This document shows positions 1 to 8,372 of a DNA stretch of 46,356 nt, piece by piece (positions within the stretch are counted from its first letter, which is position 1; every line of letters begins with the position of its first letter). The DNA comes from Herbiconiux oxytropis (lineage in GTDB: Bacteria; Actinomycetota; Actinomycetes; Actinomycetales; Microbacteriaceae). The DNA lies in contig NZ_JANLCK010000018.1 of assembly GCF_024979315.1 (NCBI RefSeq), positions 1 to 46,356 on the forward strand, read 5' to 3'. A program made the translations under genes and the position numbers. Under the pieces are notes generated by a model. That model was not told the origin of the DNA and did not search any database. It worked only from the letters and a program-made list of their open reading frames with translations.

Positions 1-2
1 CG

Positions 3-839
3 GTGGCGGCGGCGAGCGCGCCGGCCGCCGCGGTGGCGGCGCCCCTGATGCGGGCACCGCAGGCGCCGTACGCGCCGCAAACCCCGCACGCGCCGCAGGG
101 CCCGCCGCTCGGCTGGTACCCCGCGCCGGGCGACGTGCTGCGCTGGTGGGACGGCAGGCGCTGGACCGGACTCCGCGTCAAGAACGGCGTCCCGGGATCC
201 GACTGGGCCACCACCGAGCAGCCCGGCGCCGCCTGGGCCTTCGGAGGCATCTTCCTCGGGCTGGCGGCTCTGCAGTTCCTGCTCGGAGCTCTGGGGTCCA
301 TCGTGTCCCCGAACGGCATCGCCACTCTGGCTCTCGCCGCCTTGTGGTTCGCGATCGCCGCGCAGTCGCAGGCCGTGCGGCGCATCCCGGCTCCCACCGG
401 CGACGCGGTCGTCATCGACGCCGTGCGCCCGCTGCCCGGCGAGGAGGAGGGCCCCGGCGCGGGATGGTTCCCCGTCGCGCCGCGTTTCACCCGGTGGTGG
501 ACGGGCACACGCTGGTCCCAGTACACCGGCACGATCTACGGGGTGCGTCCCTCGTTCCAGGGCGCACGCGCCTACCGGGTGCTCCTCATCATGAGCTGGA
601 TCCTGGTGGGCCTCGGCGTGCTCGCACTGCTCGCGGGGATCATCCTCCTCGTCGTGGCAGCGGATTCACTGTGGGCCGCCATCGGAGTGATCGTGATCAT
701 CGGCGGTGTCCTCATCGCGGTGCTCGGCCTGGTCATCCTGCTCCTCACCAGGTACCAGCGCCGCATCCTCCTCCTGCCCACCGATCCGCCGCAGAACAAG
801 GCTCCCGCGTCTCATGGCCAGGGCATAGGAGCGCCATAG
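3..839 (+). CDS. DUF2510-containing membrane protein (5' end possibly outside window)
   Basis: The protein has two DUF2510-type tryptophan-rich modules, of the pattern GWYPxP...RWWDG..WT. The first is at about residues 37-58 and the second, more diverged (GWFPV...RWWTGTRW), at about 154-175. The N-terminal 35 residues are Ala/Pro-rich and low complexity. Hydrophobic segments follow each module: two at about 76-125, and three closely spaced ones at about 192-252 that end in a basic tail. DUF2510 is a short domain common in actinobacterial membrane proteins; its function is not established. The GTG at base 3 is the first start in the window, but the reading frame is open to the edge, so the true start may lie upstream. 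The stop is 34 bases before the next gene on the same strand. Confidence 0.75.
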   Translation: MAAASAPAAAVAAPLMRAPQAPYAPQTPHAPQGPPLGWYPAPGDVLRWWDGRRWTGLRVKNGVPGSDWATTEQPGAAWAFGGIFLGLAALQFLLGALGSIVSPNGIATLALAALWFAIAAQSQAVRRIPAPTGDAVVIDAVRPLPGEEEGPGAGWFPVAPRFTRWWTGTRWSQYTGTIYGVRPSFQGARAYRVLLIMSWILVGLGVLALLAGIILLVVAADSLWAAIGVIVIIGGVLIAVLGLVILLLTRYQRRILLLPTDPPQNKAPASHGQGIGAP

Positions 840-873
840 CCGACCGAAAGACAGGGTTCGTACCGTCGTCTCC

Positions 874-2142
874 ATGAACGACACCCACGAACCCACCGGC
901 ATCCGCCCACCCCGCCGCCGCACGGCGCTCTGGCTCACCTCGACACTGCTCATCGGCGGTCTCGCTCTCAGCGGCTGCGCCTCCGTCGCCGGATCCGACG
1001 CCGGGTCCGACGCCGACTCGACGAGCTCGGCCGCCGATGGCTCCAGCTCGAGCTCCACGGGCCTCACCGACGCCGCCACGATCTCGACCACGGATGCCAC
1101 GACCACCGCCGAGACCATCTCGGCCACGACCGCCGCGGCCGAGGCCTTCCTCGCCACGCTGACCGACGAGCAGCGCGAAGCCGTGCTCTACGACTACGAC
1201 GACGAGACGAAGACCACGTCGTGGTCGAACTTTCCGGTGACCTTCGTCGAGCGCGCCGGGCTCAACCTCACCGACCTCTCCGAGGAGCAGCAGACGGCGG
1301 CCCTCGCCGTGCTGGAGTCGCTCCTGAGCGACGACGCCTACGCCACGGTGCTGGGCATCATGGGCGGCGACGAGTACCTGCTCGATAACTCCAGCAGCAC
1401 CGAGGAGTCGCTCGGCCAGTACTCCATCGCCTTCTTCGGCGACCCCACCGACTCGAGCGCCTACGAGGTGCAGTTCGGCGGCCACCACCTCGGCATCAAC
1501 GCGACCCTCGACGGCTCCGGGGAGTCGGGCGCCGGCGCCATCACCTTCGCCCCCACCCACCTGGGGGTGCAGCCCGCCGTCTACACGGCGGCCGACGGCA
1601 CGGAGGTTCAGCCCTTCGACGGCATCTACACCGAAGCGTTCGCGTTCTTCGACAGCCTCACGGCCGAGCAGCAGGCGACTCTGACGTCGGGAGACGTGAG
1701 CATGTGCGCTCCCGGCGACACGTGCGACTTCGCGACCGGGGCGGGCCTCACCGGGGCCGACCTGACCGATGGGCAGAGCCAGCTTCTGCTCGACCTCATC
1801 GCGAACTGGGCGGGGATGGCCGACGAGCAGACCACCGCCGCCGAGCTCGCCGAGATCGAGGCGACCCTGGACACCACGGTGGTCGCCTGGTCGGGCGAGA
1901 CCACCTACGACATGAGCGCCGGCGACGGGATCTCCTTCTCGATCTCGGGCCCTGATGTCTATGTCGCCTTCCAGGCCCAGAACGGATCGGCGGGCGCCGA
2001 CGTCGAGGGCGTCAGCACCTCGGGCTGGGGCCACGTGCACACCATCTACCGCGATCCCACCGACGACTACGCGAACAGCGTGACGCAGCAGGCCGCCACC
2101 GGCATGGCCGGCGGAGGGGCCGGCGGCCCTGGCGGCAGCTGA
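874..2142 (+). CDS. DUF3500-family lipoprotein
   Basis: The N-terminus has a basic stretch (PPRRRTALW), a hydrophobic core and a lipobox LSGC with the lipidated Cys at residue 35, so this is a predicted surface lipoprotein. Residues 36-90 form a Ser/Thr/Asp/Ala-rich linker. From about residue 93 the protein matches the DUF3500 pattern: FLATLTDEQR near the start, a GGHHLGIN segment in the middle, then FAPTHLGVQP and an FFDSLTAEQQ repeat. DUF3500 proteins are secreted or periplasmic and of unknown activity. The C-terminus ends in a Gly/Ala-rich tail. The ATG at 874 is the only start that gives a complete lipoprotein signal. The RR motif before the hydrophobic core could also suit the Tat pathway. 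Confidence 0.85.
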   Translation: MNDTHEPTGIRPPRRRTALWLTSTLLIGGLALSGCASVAGSDAGSDADSTSSAADGSSSSSTGLTDAATISTTDATTTAETISATTAAAEAFLATLTDEQREAVLYDYDDETKTTSWSNFPVTFVERAGLNLTDLSEEQQTAALAVLESLLSDDAYATVLGIMGGDEYLLDNSSSTEESLGQYSIAFFGDPTDSSAYEVQFGGHHLGINATLDGSGESGAGAITFAPTHLGVQPAVYTAADGTEVQPFDGIYTEAFAFFDSLTAEQQATLTSGDVSMCAPGDTCDFATGAGLTGADLTDGQSQLLLDLIANWAGMADEQTTAAELAEIEATLDTTVVAWSGETTYDMSAGDGISFSISGPDVYVAFQAQNGSAGADVEGVSTSGWGHVHTIYRDPTDDYANSVTQQAATGMAGGGAGGPGGS

Positions 2143-2157
2143 CCAGGCGGCGCGGGC

Positions 2158-2820
2158 TCAGTTGCCCGCGCCGTCGAGCAGCCAGTGATAGCGGAGCCGC
2201 AGAGCGCGCTCGGTGCTCGCGGTCGCCGCGGCGATCGTGAGGGCGGTGTTCGCCCAGACCGGCAGCTGCACGGGTGAGACGAACACCCCGAGGTTCTCGG
2301 CCACCGGCGGGATGCGGGTGAGCAGCGCGAGAAGCTGCGGCACGAGCAGCGCCACACTCGCCACGAGCACCGCCACCGCGGCCGCCCCGATCCCGCGGCT
2401 CGCGGCCGGGTGGTCGCGGGCGAGCCGAGCCCGGCGCCCCTCGGCCGAGCGCGGATCGGGTGTCAGCTGCCGCTCGGTGCCATCGAGCGCCACGAGGTGG
2501 CAGCGCTTCAGCCCGAAACCCGACGTCGCCACCTCGATGGTGCCGCCCGGCACGGAGAAGGCGGCGGGCGTCCGCGACTCGGCGATGTGCCGCCCGTCCC
2601 GGTAGAGCCCGGCCATCACCTCGCCCGACTCCTTGTCTCCGAGGTGGTTCACCTCGACCGTGAACACCGAGGTCGTCCCGTCGCCCACCGCCACCTCGAC
2701 CGACAGCACCGATCGCGAGAGCAGCTGCCACCAGCGGAACGGCTTGAGCGGCCGCCCGTCTCCGGGCTTCACCCGCTTCGCCGCGCGTCGTGACCGCCAC
2801 TCGTCCAGTTCCTCGATCAT
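2158..2820 (-). CDS. Hypothetical membrane-associated protein
   Basis: I do not recognise a family. The predicted protein (220 aa from the ATG at 2820) begins with a charged segment MIEELDEWRSRR. A soluble, beta-rich-looking region of about 120 residues follows, with text such as VFTVEVNHLGDKESGEVMAG that repeats a value/gradient style seen in small regulatory or binding domains. Two hydrophobic segments lie near the C-terminus, at about 146-170 and 186-203. An in-frame ATG at 2853 would add 11 residues; 2820 is preferred because the extension has no conserved look. It converges on the DUF3500 gene with a 15-base gap. Confidence 0.6.
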   Translation of the reverse strand: MIEELDEWRSRRAAKRVKPGDGRPLKPFRWWQLLSRSVLSVEVAVGDGTTSVFTVEVNHLGDKESGEVMAGLYRDGRHIAESRTPAAFSVPGGTIEVATSGFGLKRCHLVALDGTERQLTPDPRSAEGRRARLARDHPAASRGIGAAAVAVLVASVALLVPQLLALLTRIPPVAENLGVFVSPVQLPVWANTALTIAAATASTERALRLRYHWLLDGAGN

Positions 2821-2909
2821 GTCCCTATTCCACCGGAGCGTCGCCGCGGCCACGAGGGAGCACAGTCACCGCTTCGTGTGACATCTGTCACGACTGCCAG
2901 GATTGACGC

Positions 2910-3434
2910 ATGTCCGATCACGCGTTCTCGCTCGGTTCGATGGTCCGCTTCCACGAGCTCCGCTCGCCGCAGGATCCGGCGACGACCCTCACGGCGTTCC
3001 TCACCGCGCTCGAGGCCGAGGGCTTCACGATCGATCCCGGCACCTACGCCGATGGGCACCGGATGCTCCGGTTCGGCGAGATCGGCGACGACTCGGCCTC
3101 GAACTGGACCGGGCTGCTGATCGAGGTCATCCCGCTCGCAGCCCTGCTCGGCGCGCGCCGCCGCTTCGCCCGCTGCGCGGTCCCGGCGGTCGTCGAGGCC
3201 GACGGGAGCGGGTCGAGACTCCTCACGGGCACGGTCTGGGGCTTCCGCGGCGAGGGCGGAACCGTCGGCCTCGTCGCCAAGCGCGTGAGCGCGGCGGCCC
3301 GGTCCGCTGCAGCCGTCGTCGGGGGCACGCTCGACTCGCGCGTGACGCCGATCGACAAGGACGCCCCGTTCACGCTCAAGCGGTTCGACCAGCTCACCGG
3401 GTGGAGGAACCGGCCGAGACAGGGTTCGCGCTAG
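2910..3434 (+). CDS. Hypothetical protein, 174 aa
   Basis: No family recognised. The protein has no signal peptide and no clear membrane segment, apart from a mildly hydrophobic stretch around residues 70-80. The composition is typical of the genome, with strong third-position GC, which supports real coding. It starts at ATG 2910, 89 bases from the divergent hypothetical gene on the other strand, so the two may share an intergenic promoter region. The middle part (RFARCAVPAVVEADGSGSRLLTG) looks like a globular alpha/beta fold. It stops 27 bases before the convergent GDSL hydrolase gene. Confidence 0.6.
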   Translation: MSDHAFSLGSMVRFHELRSPQDPATTLTAFLTALEAEGFTIDPGTYADGHRMLRFGEIGDDSASNWTGLLIEVIPLAALLGARRRFARCAVPAVVEADGSGSRLLTGTVWGFRGEGGTVGLVAKRVSAAARSAAAVVGGTLDSRVTPIDKDAPFTLKRFDQLTGWRNRPRQGSR

Positions 3435-3461
3435 CGGCCTGGCCGAGGCCCGGCCTGACGC

Positions 3462-4760
3462 CTAGTGGTGCTGCGCGTGCCGGCGCCGACGGATGACGAC
3501 GGCCACCAGCCCCGCCACGAGCAGCGCGGCCGCAGCGGCACCGGCGATGGCCGCTTCCGAACCCGTGGCGGCGAGCCCTGAGTCGCGCCCCGACGGCGCT
3601 CCGGGTGCCGCGGCATCCGGAGCGGGGACGGGCGTCGCCGACGCGGTGGCCGTTGCCGTCGGCTCAGGATCACCGTCGCCACCACCGTCTCCCGCCAACG
3701 CCTCCGTGACGGCCGACGACACCTGCTCGGCGAGGAATCCCACGCCCGCCTCGTTCGGGTGCAGGGCGCCGAGCGCCACGAACAGACCGGGGTCCGGCGT
3801 GGGGGTGCCGCCGGTGCTGGTGAGGGTGATCCCGTTGATGAATGCCTCGCCGTCCGGGGCGCACGCCGAGTGCGTCTGGGTGAGGGGGAGGGTCGAGATG
3901 TAGTGGGCGCCGTGGGCCTCGGCCGACGCTCCGATCGCGGCGTCGAGTCGCGCCTCGGTGCCGTGCAGGTAGAGGGTGTCGACCTCGGTGAACGGGAACG
4001 CGTTCTCGGGGAACGGCGGTTCGAACGGGTTCGGTCCCGTGCCGAGCGGCGACGAGTAGCACCCGCCCTCAGGCTGGTTCGCGGCATCCGGGGTGATGGC
4101 GGGGTAGCCGATCACGAACACCTCCGCGTTCGGCGCCTTCTCCCGGATGAGCGCGAAGGTCTCATCGAGCGCGGGCGTCACGGTGTTGTCGAGCAGGTAC
4201 TTCAGCCGGTCGAGTTCGATGCCGTCGACGACGGGGGCGTAGAACTGCTTGCAGTTGGCCAGGTCGGCGCCGAGCACGTCGATCAGCAGCGGCCCCTGGG
4301 CGCTCTCGGCCACGCAGGTCTGTGCGACGTCGGCGAACCCGAGGTCGTTGCCGCCGATGGTGACCGTCACGATGTCGGTGTCGGCGCTGAGGGCGTCCGA
4401 CTGCACAGGGGCGGTGCCGGCGCCCGTGATGGTCGGCTGAGGGGTGTCGCGGATGTTCGCCGTCACGGCGCCGCTGCAGGTGCGGTCCTCCAGCACGAGG
4501 CCGAGCGACTCGGCCACGAGGTGCGGGTAGTTCTGGTCGGCCTGGAAGCACCCGGGAGCCGGTTCGTCGCCGTAGGGCGTGATCCCGAACCCGGCCGAGT
4601 ACGAGTCGCCGAGCGCGACATAGGTCTTGCCGGCGGGGGAGTCGTCGGGCGAGGGCCCGGGAGCGGCGACCGCCGCCGCCCCTCCGAACGCCCCTCCGCC
4701 CAGAACGAGTGCCGCCATGACCACCCCGACCACGAGGCCCCCTGCATCGATGCGCTTCAC
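3462..4760 (-). CDS. Secreted SGNH/GDSL hydrolase with LAATG cell-wall sorting signal
   Basis: This is a 432-aa exported esterase or lipase of the SGNH family, starting at GTG 4760. A signal peptide covers about residues 1-33. Block I is GDSYSAG (51-57, nucleophile Ser53), block III is GGND (136-139), and block V is HPN with His334. The residue three before His334 is Gly, not Asp, so the enzyme may use a Ser-His dyad as some actinobacterial SGNH esterases do. Cysteine pairs suggest disulfides. After a Pro/Thr/Ala/Gly-rich spacer (about 356-392) comes LAATG at 396-400, then a hydrophobic helix and the basic tail RRRRH. This is the layout of a sortase substrate of the class E (LAxTG) type. It is probably attached to the wall and acts outside the cell on an unknown ester. 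Confidence 0.88.
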   Translation of the reverse strand: MKRIDAGGLVVGVVMAALVLGGGAFGGAAAVAAPGPSPDDSPAGKTYVALGDSYSAGFGITPYGDEPAPGCFQADQNYPHLVAESLGLVLEDRTCSGAVTANIRDTPQPTITGAGTAPVQSDALSADTDIVTVTIGGNDLGFADVAQTCVAESAQGPLLIDVLGADLANCKQFYAPVVDGIELDRLKYLLDNTVTPALDETFALIREKAPNAEVFVIGYPAITPDAANQPEGGCYSSPLGTGPNPFEPPFPENAFPFTEVDTLYLHGTEARLDAAIGASAEAHGAHYISTLPLTQTHSACAPDGEAFINGITLTSTGGTPTPDPGLFVALGALHPNEAGVGFLAEQVSSAVTEALAGDGGGDGDPEPTATATASATPVPAPDAAAPGAPSGRDSGLAATGSEAAIAGAAAAALLVAGLVAVVIRRRRHAQHH

Positions 4761-4830
4761 GCCCCCAGCGTAACGCCGGCATCACCCCTTGACCCGGGCC
4801 CCGGCCTCATCCGCGACCCGAGGTGGTGAA

Positions 4831-4901
4831 TCGACGGAGGTCTGCCGGATAGGCAGCCTGGAACTCCGTCGACGCCGACCAAGTCGGCCGAACTCCGTCG
4901 A
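4831..4901. repeat. Small intergenic inverted/direct repeat cluster
   Basis: TCGACGGAG at 4831-4839 is followed by its reverse complement CTCCGTCGA twice, at 4864-4872 and 4893-4901. Between the two direct copies lies a perfect small hairpin, GCCGAC-caa-GTCGGC (4874-4888). The cluster sits between two divergently transcribed genes, the GDSL hydrolase and a small membrane protein, so it could be a regulatory site or a copy of a dispersed intergenic repeat. Confidence 0.55.
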
Positions 4902-4962
4902 TGCCGCCGAGCATACGCAGCCGTCACCCGCTCTGCCGGTGGGTGGGGCCTAGAGTGGCCGC

Positions 4963-5289
4963 ATGAGCACACCGGGCGAGTCGCAGGGGGCGGGAGCGGG
5001 CATCCTCGTGGTGCGGGTCCTCGCCGGAGTCGTCGCGGCGGGCACCGGTCTCGTGTTCCTCCTCACCGCCTGGGTGGCCTTCAGCAGCCGTTTCGGCCTC
5101 GGGTCGCAGGATCCGCACGGGTACGGCCTCCTCTTCGGAGCGGCGGCGGCGGTCGTGGCGGGCTTCCTCACGGCCGTGGTGCTGCCGCTGGCCTTCCCGC
5201 GCCGCTCCTGGAGCCGCGGCTACTCCATCACCCTCCTGACCTTCGCCGCGGTCGCCGTCCTCCTCGTGGCGGCGGTCCTCACGGCCTGA
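4963..5289 (+). CDS. Small membrane protein, three to four helices
   Basis: This is a 108-aa protein of unknown family. Three strong hydrophobic segments lie at about residues 10-36, 46-71 and 82-107, joined by very short loops, and it ends directly after the last helix. The ATG at 4963 comes shortly after a likely -10 element (TAGAGT, 4952-4957). It is divergent from the GDSL hydrolase gene and convergent with the helix-hairpin-helix gene. No functional residues can be named. Confidence 0.6.
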   Translation: MSTPGESQGAGAGILVVRVLAGVVAAGTGLVFLLTAWVAFSSRFGLGSQDPHGYGLLFGAAAAVVAGFLTAVVLPLAFPRRSWSRGYSITLLTFAAVAVLLVAAVLTA

Positions 5290-5313
5290 CCCGACCGTCG
5301 ACCCGGCTGCCGA

Positions 5314-5502
5314 TCAGGCGTCCGCCGCACGCTCGGCCAGGGCGGCGCGCAGCACGCGGACCGCTTTCGGGCCGACGCCGTGCAGCCCGAGGAGGCCGTC
5401 GAGGTCGACTCCCTCGAGGTCGTCGAGGCTCCGGATGCCGACCGCGGCCAGGGCCGCCCGCGCGGGAGCTCCGGTCTTCGGCAGGGGAGTGGGCGCAGCC
5501 AT
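5314..5502 (-). CDS. Short helix-hairpin-helix protein
   Basis: A 62-aa protein made almost entirely of a helix-hairpin-helix unit: LPKTGAPARAALAAVGI, then LDDLEGVDLDGLLGLHGVGP and KAVRVLRAAL. The LHGVGPKA turn is the classical HhH hairpin that contacts the DNA backbone. Stand-alone proteins of this length and pattern are common in actinobacteria and are annotated as DNA-binding proteins; their role is not established. It starts at ATG 5502. The divergent LLM oxidoreductase gene begins 62 bases away. Confidence 0.7.
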   Translation of the reverse strand: MAAPTPLPKTGAPARAALAAVGIRSLDDLEGVDLDGLLGLHGVGPKAVRVLRAALAERAADA

Positions 5503-5564
5503 ACCGGCACGATACCGGTTCCGCGAGCGGGAATGCGGATCGGGCGGCGGGCGTTGCAGAGGCC

Positions 5565-6602
5565 GTGACCGCTACGAATCGCAAGAGCATCGGCTTCCTC
5601 TCCTTCGGGCACTGGACGCCGTCGCCGCAGTCGAAGACCCGCAGTGCCGGAGAGAACCTCCTGCAGTCGATCGACCTCGCCGTGGCGGCCGAGGAGCTGG
5701 GGGCCGACGGCGCCTACTTCCGCGTGCACCACTTCGCCCGCCAGCTCGGCTCGCCGTTCCCGCTGCTCGCGGCGGTCGGAGCCCGCACGAAGACGATCGA
5801 GATCGGCACGGGCGTGATCGACATGCGCTACGAGAACCCGCTCTACATGGCGGAGGACGCGGGCGCCGCCGATCTCATCTCGGGCGGCAGGCTGCAGCTC
5901 GGCATCAGCCGTGGCTCACCCGAGCAGGTCATCGAGGGCTGGCGCTACTTCGGCTACCGCCCGGCCGAGGGGCAGGACGACGCCGATCTGGCGCGCGAGC
6001 ACACCAAGGTGCTGCTCGAGGTGCTGAAGGGCGAGGGCTTCGCCGAGCCCAACCCGCGGCCGATGTTCCCGAACCCGCCCGGACTCCTCCGCATCGAGCC
6101 GCACTCCGAGGGGCTGCGCGAGCGGATCTGGTGGGGTGCGGCCTCGAACGCGACCGCACGCTGGGCCGCCGGGCTCGGCATGAACCTGCAGTCCTCGACG
6201 CTCAAGGCCGATGAGACGGGCGAGCCGTTCCACGTGCAGCAGGCGGCGCAGATCCGCGAGTTCCGCGACGCCTGGGCGGAGGCCGGCCACGCGCACACGC
6301 CGCGGGTCTCGGTGAGCCGCAGCATCTTCGCCATCACGAACGACCTCGACCGGGCTTACTTCGGCGGCGAGGGCGAGAGCCGCGATCAGATCGGCAACAT
6401 CGACGCGAGCATGCGCGCCATCTTCGGCCGCAGCTACGCCGCCGAGCCCGAGCGCCTGGTGAAGCAGCTGGCTGAGGACGAGGCGATCGCCGAGGCCGAC
6501 ACCCTCCTCCTCACGGTCCCCAACCAGCTGGGCGTTGCTTATAACACATCGGTTCTCGACAACATCCTGCGGTATGTGGCGCCTGCATTGGGATGGCGTT
6601 AA
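5565..6602 (+). CDS. LLM-class flavin-dependent oxidoreductase (3' end replaced by island)
   Basis: This is a 345-aa luciferase-like monooxygenase. Family signatures include GADGAYFRVHHFA near residues 45-57, the segment EIGTGVIDMRYENPLYMAEDAGAAD typical of the flavin-binding barrel, and GGRLQLGISRGSP at about 108-120. It probably oxidises an unknown small substrate with reduced FMN or F420. It starts at GTG 5565. The last 22 codons after base 6535 switch to codons with more A/T (GCT TAT AAC ACA), unlike the rest of the gene. A second, GC-rich version of the same 3' end (ending VAPALGWR) lies 7.2 kb downstream at 13696-13782. I infer that an integrated segment replaced the original tail with its own; the reading frame and the terminal VAPALGWR are kept, so the enzyme is probably still functional. 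Confidence 0.9.
   Translation: MTATNRKSIGFLSFGHWTPSPQSKTRSAGENLLQSIDLAVAAEELGADGAYFRVHHFARQLGSPFPLLAAVGARTKTIEIGTGVIDMRYENPLYMAEDAGAADLISGGRLQLGISRGSPEQVIEGWRYFGYRPAEGQDDADLAREHTKVLLEVLKGEGFAEPNPRPMFPNPPGLLRIEPHSEGLRERIWWGAASNATARWAAGLGMNLQSSTLKADETGEPFHVQQAAQIREFRDAWAEAGHAHTPRVSVSRSIFAITNDLDRAYFGGEGESRDQIGNIDASMRAIFGRSYAAEPERLVKQLAEDEAIAEADTLLLTVPNQLGVAYNTSVLDNILRYVAPALGWR
6516..6535 (+). repeat. Left attachment-like direct repeat
   Basis: GTCCCCAACCAGCT (6516-6529) is followed by one variable base and GGCGT. The same 20-base pattern with one mismatch occurs at 13696-13715. Both copies lie in the same codons of the LLM oxidoreductase 3' end (VPNQLGV). They flank the sulfatase island, as att sites flank an integrated element. 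Confidence 0.7.
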
Positions 6603-7018
6603 GGCAGCACCAGGCGGTGATGCGGCGCCCAAAACGCGATTGCGTGCGGCCCTCCGAACTCCGGCGTTGACCGTCTCTGCGTCACCGGCCGATCGTTGCC
6701 GTGCTTCAAGGTAACGCGAACGCCACCCGCATTACGGAGATGCAACCACGGGTCCTGAGACACCACACTGTAGGACGAAGCGGTAACTGGCCATGGTCTA
6801 TCCGCGCAAATCGTCAGCTCGCAGAGGGCTTGTCGCGATCCGACTGGTTTTTTCGCTGCCACTCTTGTGGAGGCCGACTTCCAGAAGTGGTGTCGCCCTG
6901 TAATGACGGTCCCTCTGTCTATTCGCCCCCGTCGAGATAGCCGCGCGGGACCTGACTGGTGCGGCCTCGTCACCGGCGATACAGTCGGCCCTAGGTTCAG
7001 GCGACAGGGGTGGGGCAC
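6603..7018. other. Non-coding left arm of the island, lower GC
   Basis: There is no convincing gene in these 416 bases. GC content is clearly lower than in neighbouring genes, and short frames on both strands lack family signatures. Candidate promoter-like sequence for the operon that follows lies near 6978-6990 (ATACAGTCGG), but no -35 partner stands out. The stretch may be remnant DNA of the element that carried the island. Confidence 0.5.
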
Positions 7019-8356
7019 ATGACGGACACGCACGAGCAGATTGTCACGGCGGGGCTGCGGCGACGCGCAGTGGAGGCGGCGGTGTGGGCCATGCCGGCGG
7101 TGAACTTCGAGATCATGCGGTCGATGATGTCGCCGGACGGTGGCAACGAGTTCCTGTACTGGTCGGGCCTTCTCGACTGGCGCAACCAGACCCTCACCCC
7201 GAACCCCGACTTGCTGTACTACATGGCGTTCATGGATCCGGGCGCCGATGGCCCGCTGGTGCTTGAGATCCCGCCGGGGCAGGGTGATTTTCAGCTGAAC
7301 GGCAATGTCTGCACCATCTGGCAGGTGCCCCTCGAGGACGTGGGCCGGTACGGCGCCGACAAGGGCGAGGGTGGCCGGTACCTCATCCTCCCGCCCGGCT
7401 ACGACGGTGACGTGCCCGACGGGTTCATCGTGCTGCAGTCTGACGTGCGCCGCGTCTACGCGCTGCTGCGCACGGTGTTGCCCGAGGCCACGCAGGAGGC
7501 GGTCGACCGGGCGTTGGAGTTCTGTGAGGGCATCCGCATCTACCCTTTGGCCGAGGCCGCAGACCCGCCCGAGACTCCGCGGCGAGACCTGCAGGGAGTC
7601 GAGGTCGACACCCGAATCCCGTACGACATGCGGTTCTGGGAGGCCCTGGATCGGGTCGTGCAGGTCGAATCGTGGCTGCCGCGCGACCGCCCGTTCGCCG
7701 ACATCCTCGCCTCCATCGGGATCGTGCGCGGCGAGGCGTTCGAGCCTGATGCGGATCGTGTGGCGCTCCTGGAGTCGGCGCTCGATGACGCGCACGACTG
7801 GTTGCGGGATGACTACCAGCATGAGCCGGTGTTCTATGAGGGTCGGCAGTGGTTCTTCCCCGCCACAGCCGACTTCGCTGCCGCCCAGGGAAGCAACTTT
7901 GCCGATGACCAGGTGTACCCCTACACCTGTCGGGGTGTGATCTATCACATGGCGTTCATCGGGTTGAAGCGCATCGGCAGCGGCCAGTTCTACCTGGTGA
8001 ACCTGCGTGACTCCGACGGGGAGCTGCTCCGCTCCGATCTGAACTACCGGATGCGTGTGCCGGCCGGGGTGCCGGTGTCGCAGTACTGGTCGGTAGCCAT
8101 GTACGACGGCGACGACCACACCTTCATCCGCGGCAACACGAAGTACTCCGTGGCCTCGATCGCCCCTGGGCTGACCTTCAACGACGACGGGTCGATCGAC
8201 GTGTACTTCGGCCCCACACCGCCGGCGGGGCTCGAGGCGAACTGGATCGACACCGGCGATTCGACGACCTTTGAGCTCATGTTCCGCTTCTACGGCGTCA
8301 GTGCCGGGCTTCTGGAGAAGACGTTCCAGCTCGAAGACGTCGTGCGCGTTTCGTAG
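7019..8356 (+). CDS. DUF1254/DUF1214 domain protein
   Basis: This is a 445-aa protein. The N-terminal half matches DUF1254 (TPNPDLLYYMAFMDPG at about 61-76, then LEIPPGQGDFQLNGN). The C-terminal part matches DUF1214 (YSVAMYDGDDHTFIRGN and IDVYFGPTPPAGLEANWIDT near 400). Such two-domain proteins are widespread and their reaction is unknown. It has no signal peptide, so it is predicted to be cytosolic. The ATG at 7019 is preferred over the in-frame GTG at 7010 because it follows a purine-rich stretch (AGGGGTGGGG). It is the first gene of the island operon, 16 bases before the SulP gene, which suggests a shared transcript with the sulfatase genes. Confidence 0.85.
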   Translation: MTDTHEQIVTAGLRRRAVEAAVWAMPAVNFEIMRSMMSPDGGNEFLYWSGLLDWRNQTLTPNPDLLYYMAFMDPGADGPLVLEIPPGQGDFQLNGNVCTIWQVPLEDVGRYGADKGEGGRYLILPPGYDGDVPDGFIVLQSDVRRVYALLRTVLPEATQEAVDRALEFCEGIRIYPLAEAADPPETPRRDLQGVEVDTRIPYDMRFWEALDRVVQVESWLPRDRPFADILASIGIVRGEAFEPDADRVALLESALDDAHDWLRDDYQHEPVFYEGRQWFFPATADFAAAQGSNFADDQVYPYTCRGVIYHMAFIGLKRIGSGQFYLVNLRDSDGELLRSDLNYRMRVPAGVPVSQYWSVAMYDGDDHTFIRGNTKYSVASIAPGLTFNDDGSIDVYFGPTPPAGLEANWIDTGDSTTFELMFRFYGVSAGLLEKTFQLEDVVRVS

Positions 8357-8372
8357 TCCTGGTCGTCTGCGC

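Noticed and set aside
5916-6632. Minus-strand frame opposite the LLM gene
   Set aside because: It is a shadow of the LLM gene, which carries clear family signatures in its own frame.
6605-6870. Minus-strand stretch with text such as DPWLHLRNAGGVRVTL, faintly like a deazaflavin-dependent nitroreductase
   Set aside because: The similarity is short and lacks the flavin-binding residues, and no start or partner region exists. It could be chance in lower-GC DNA.
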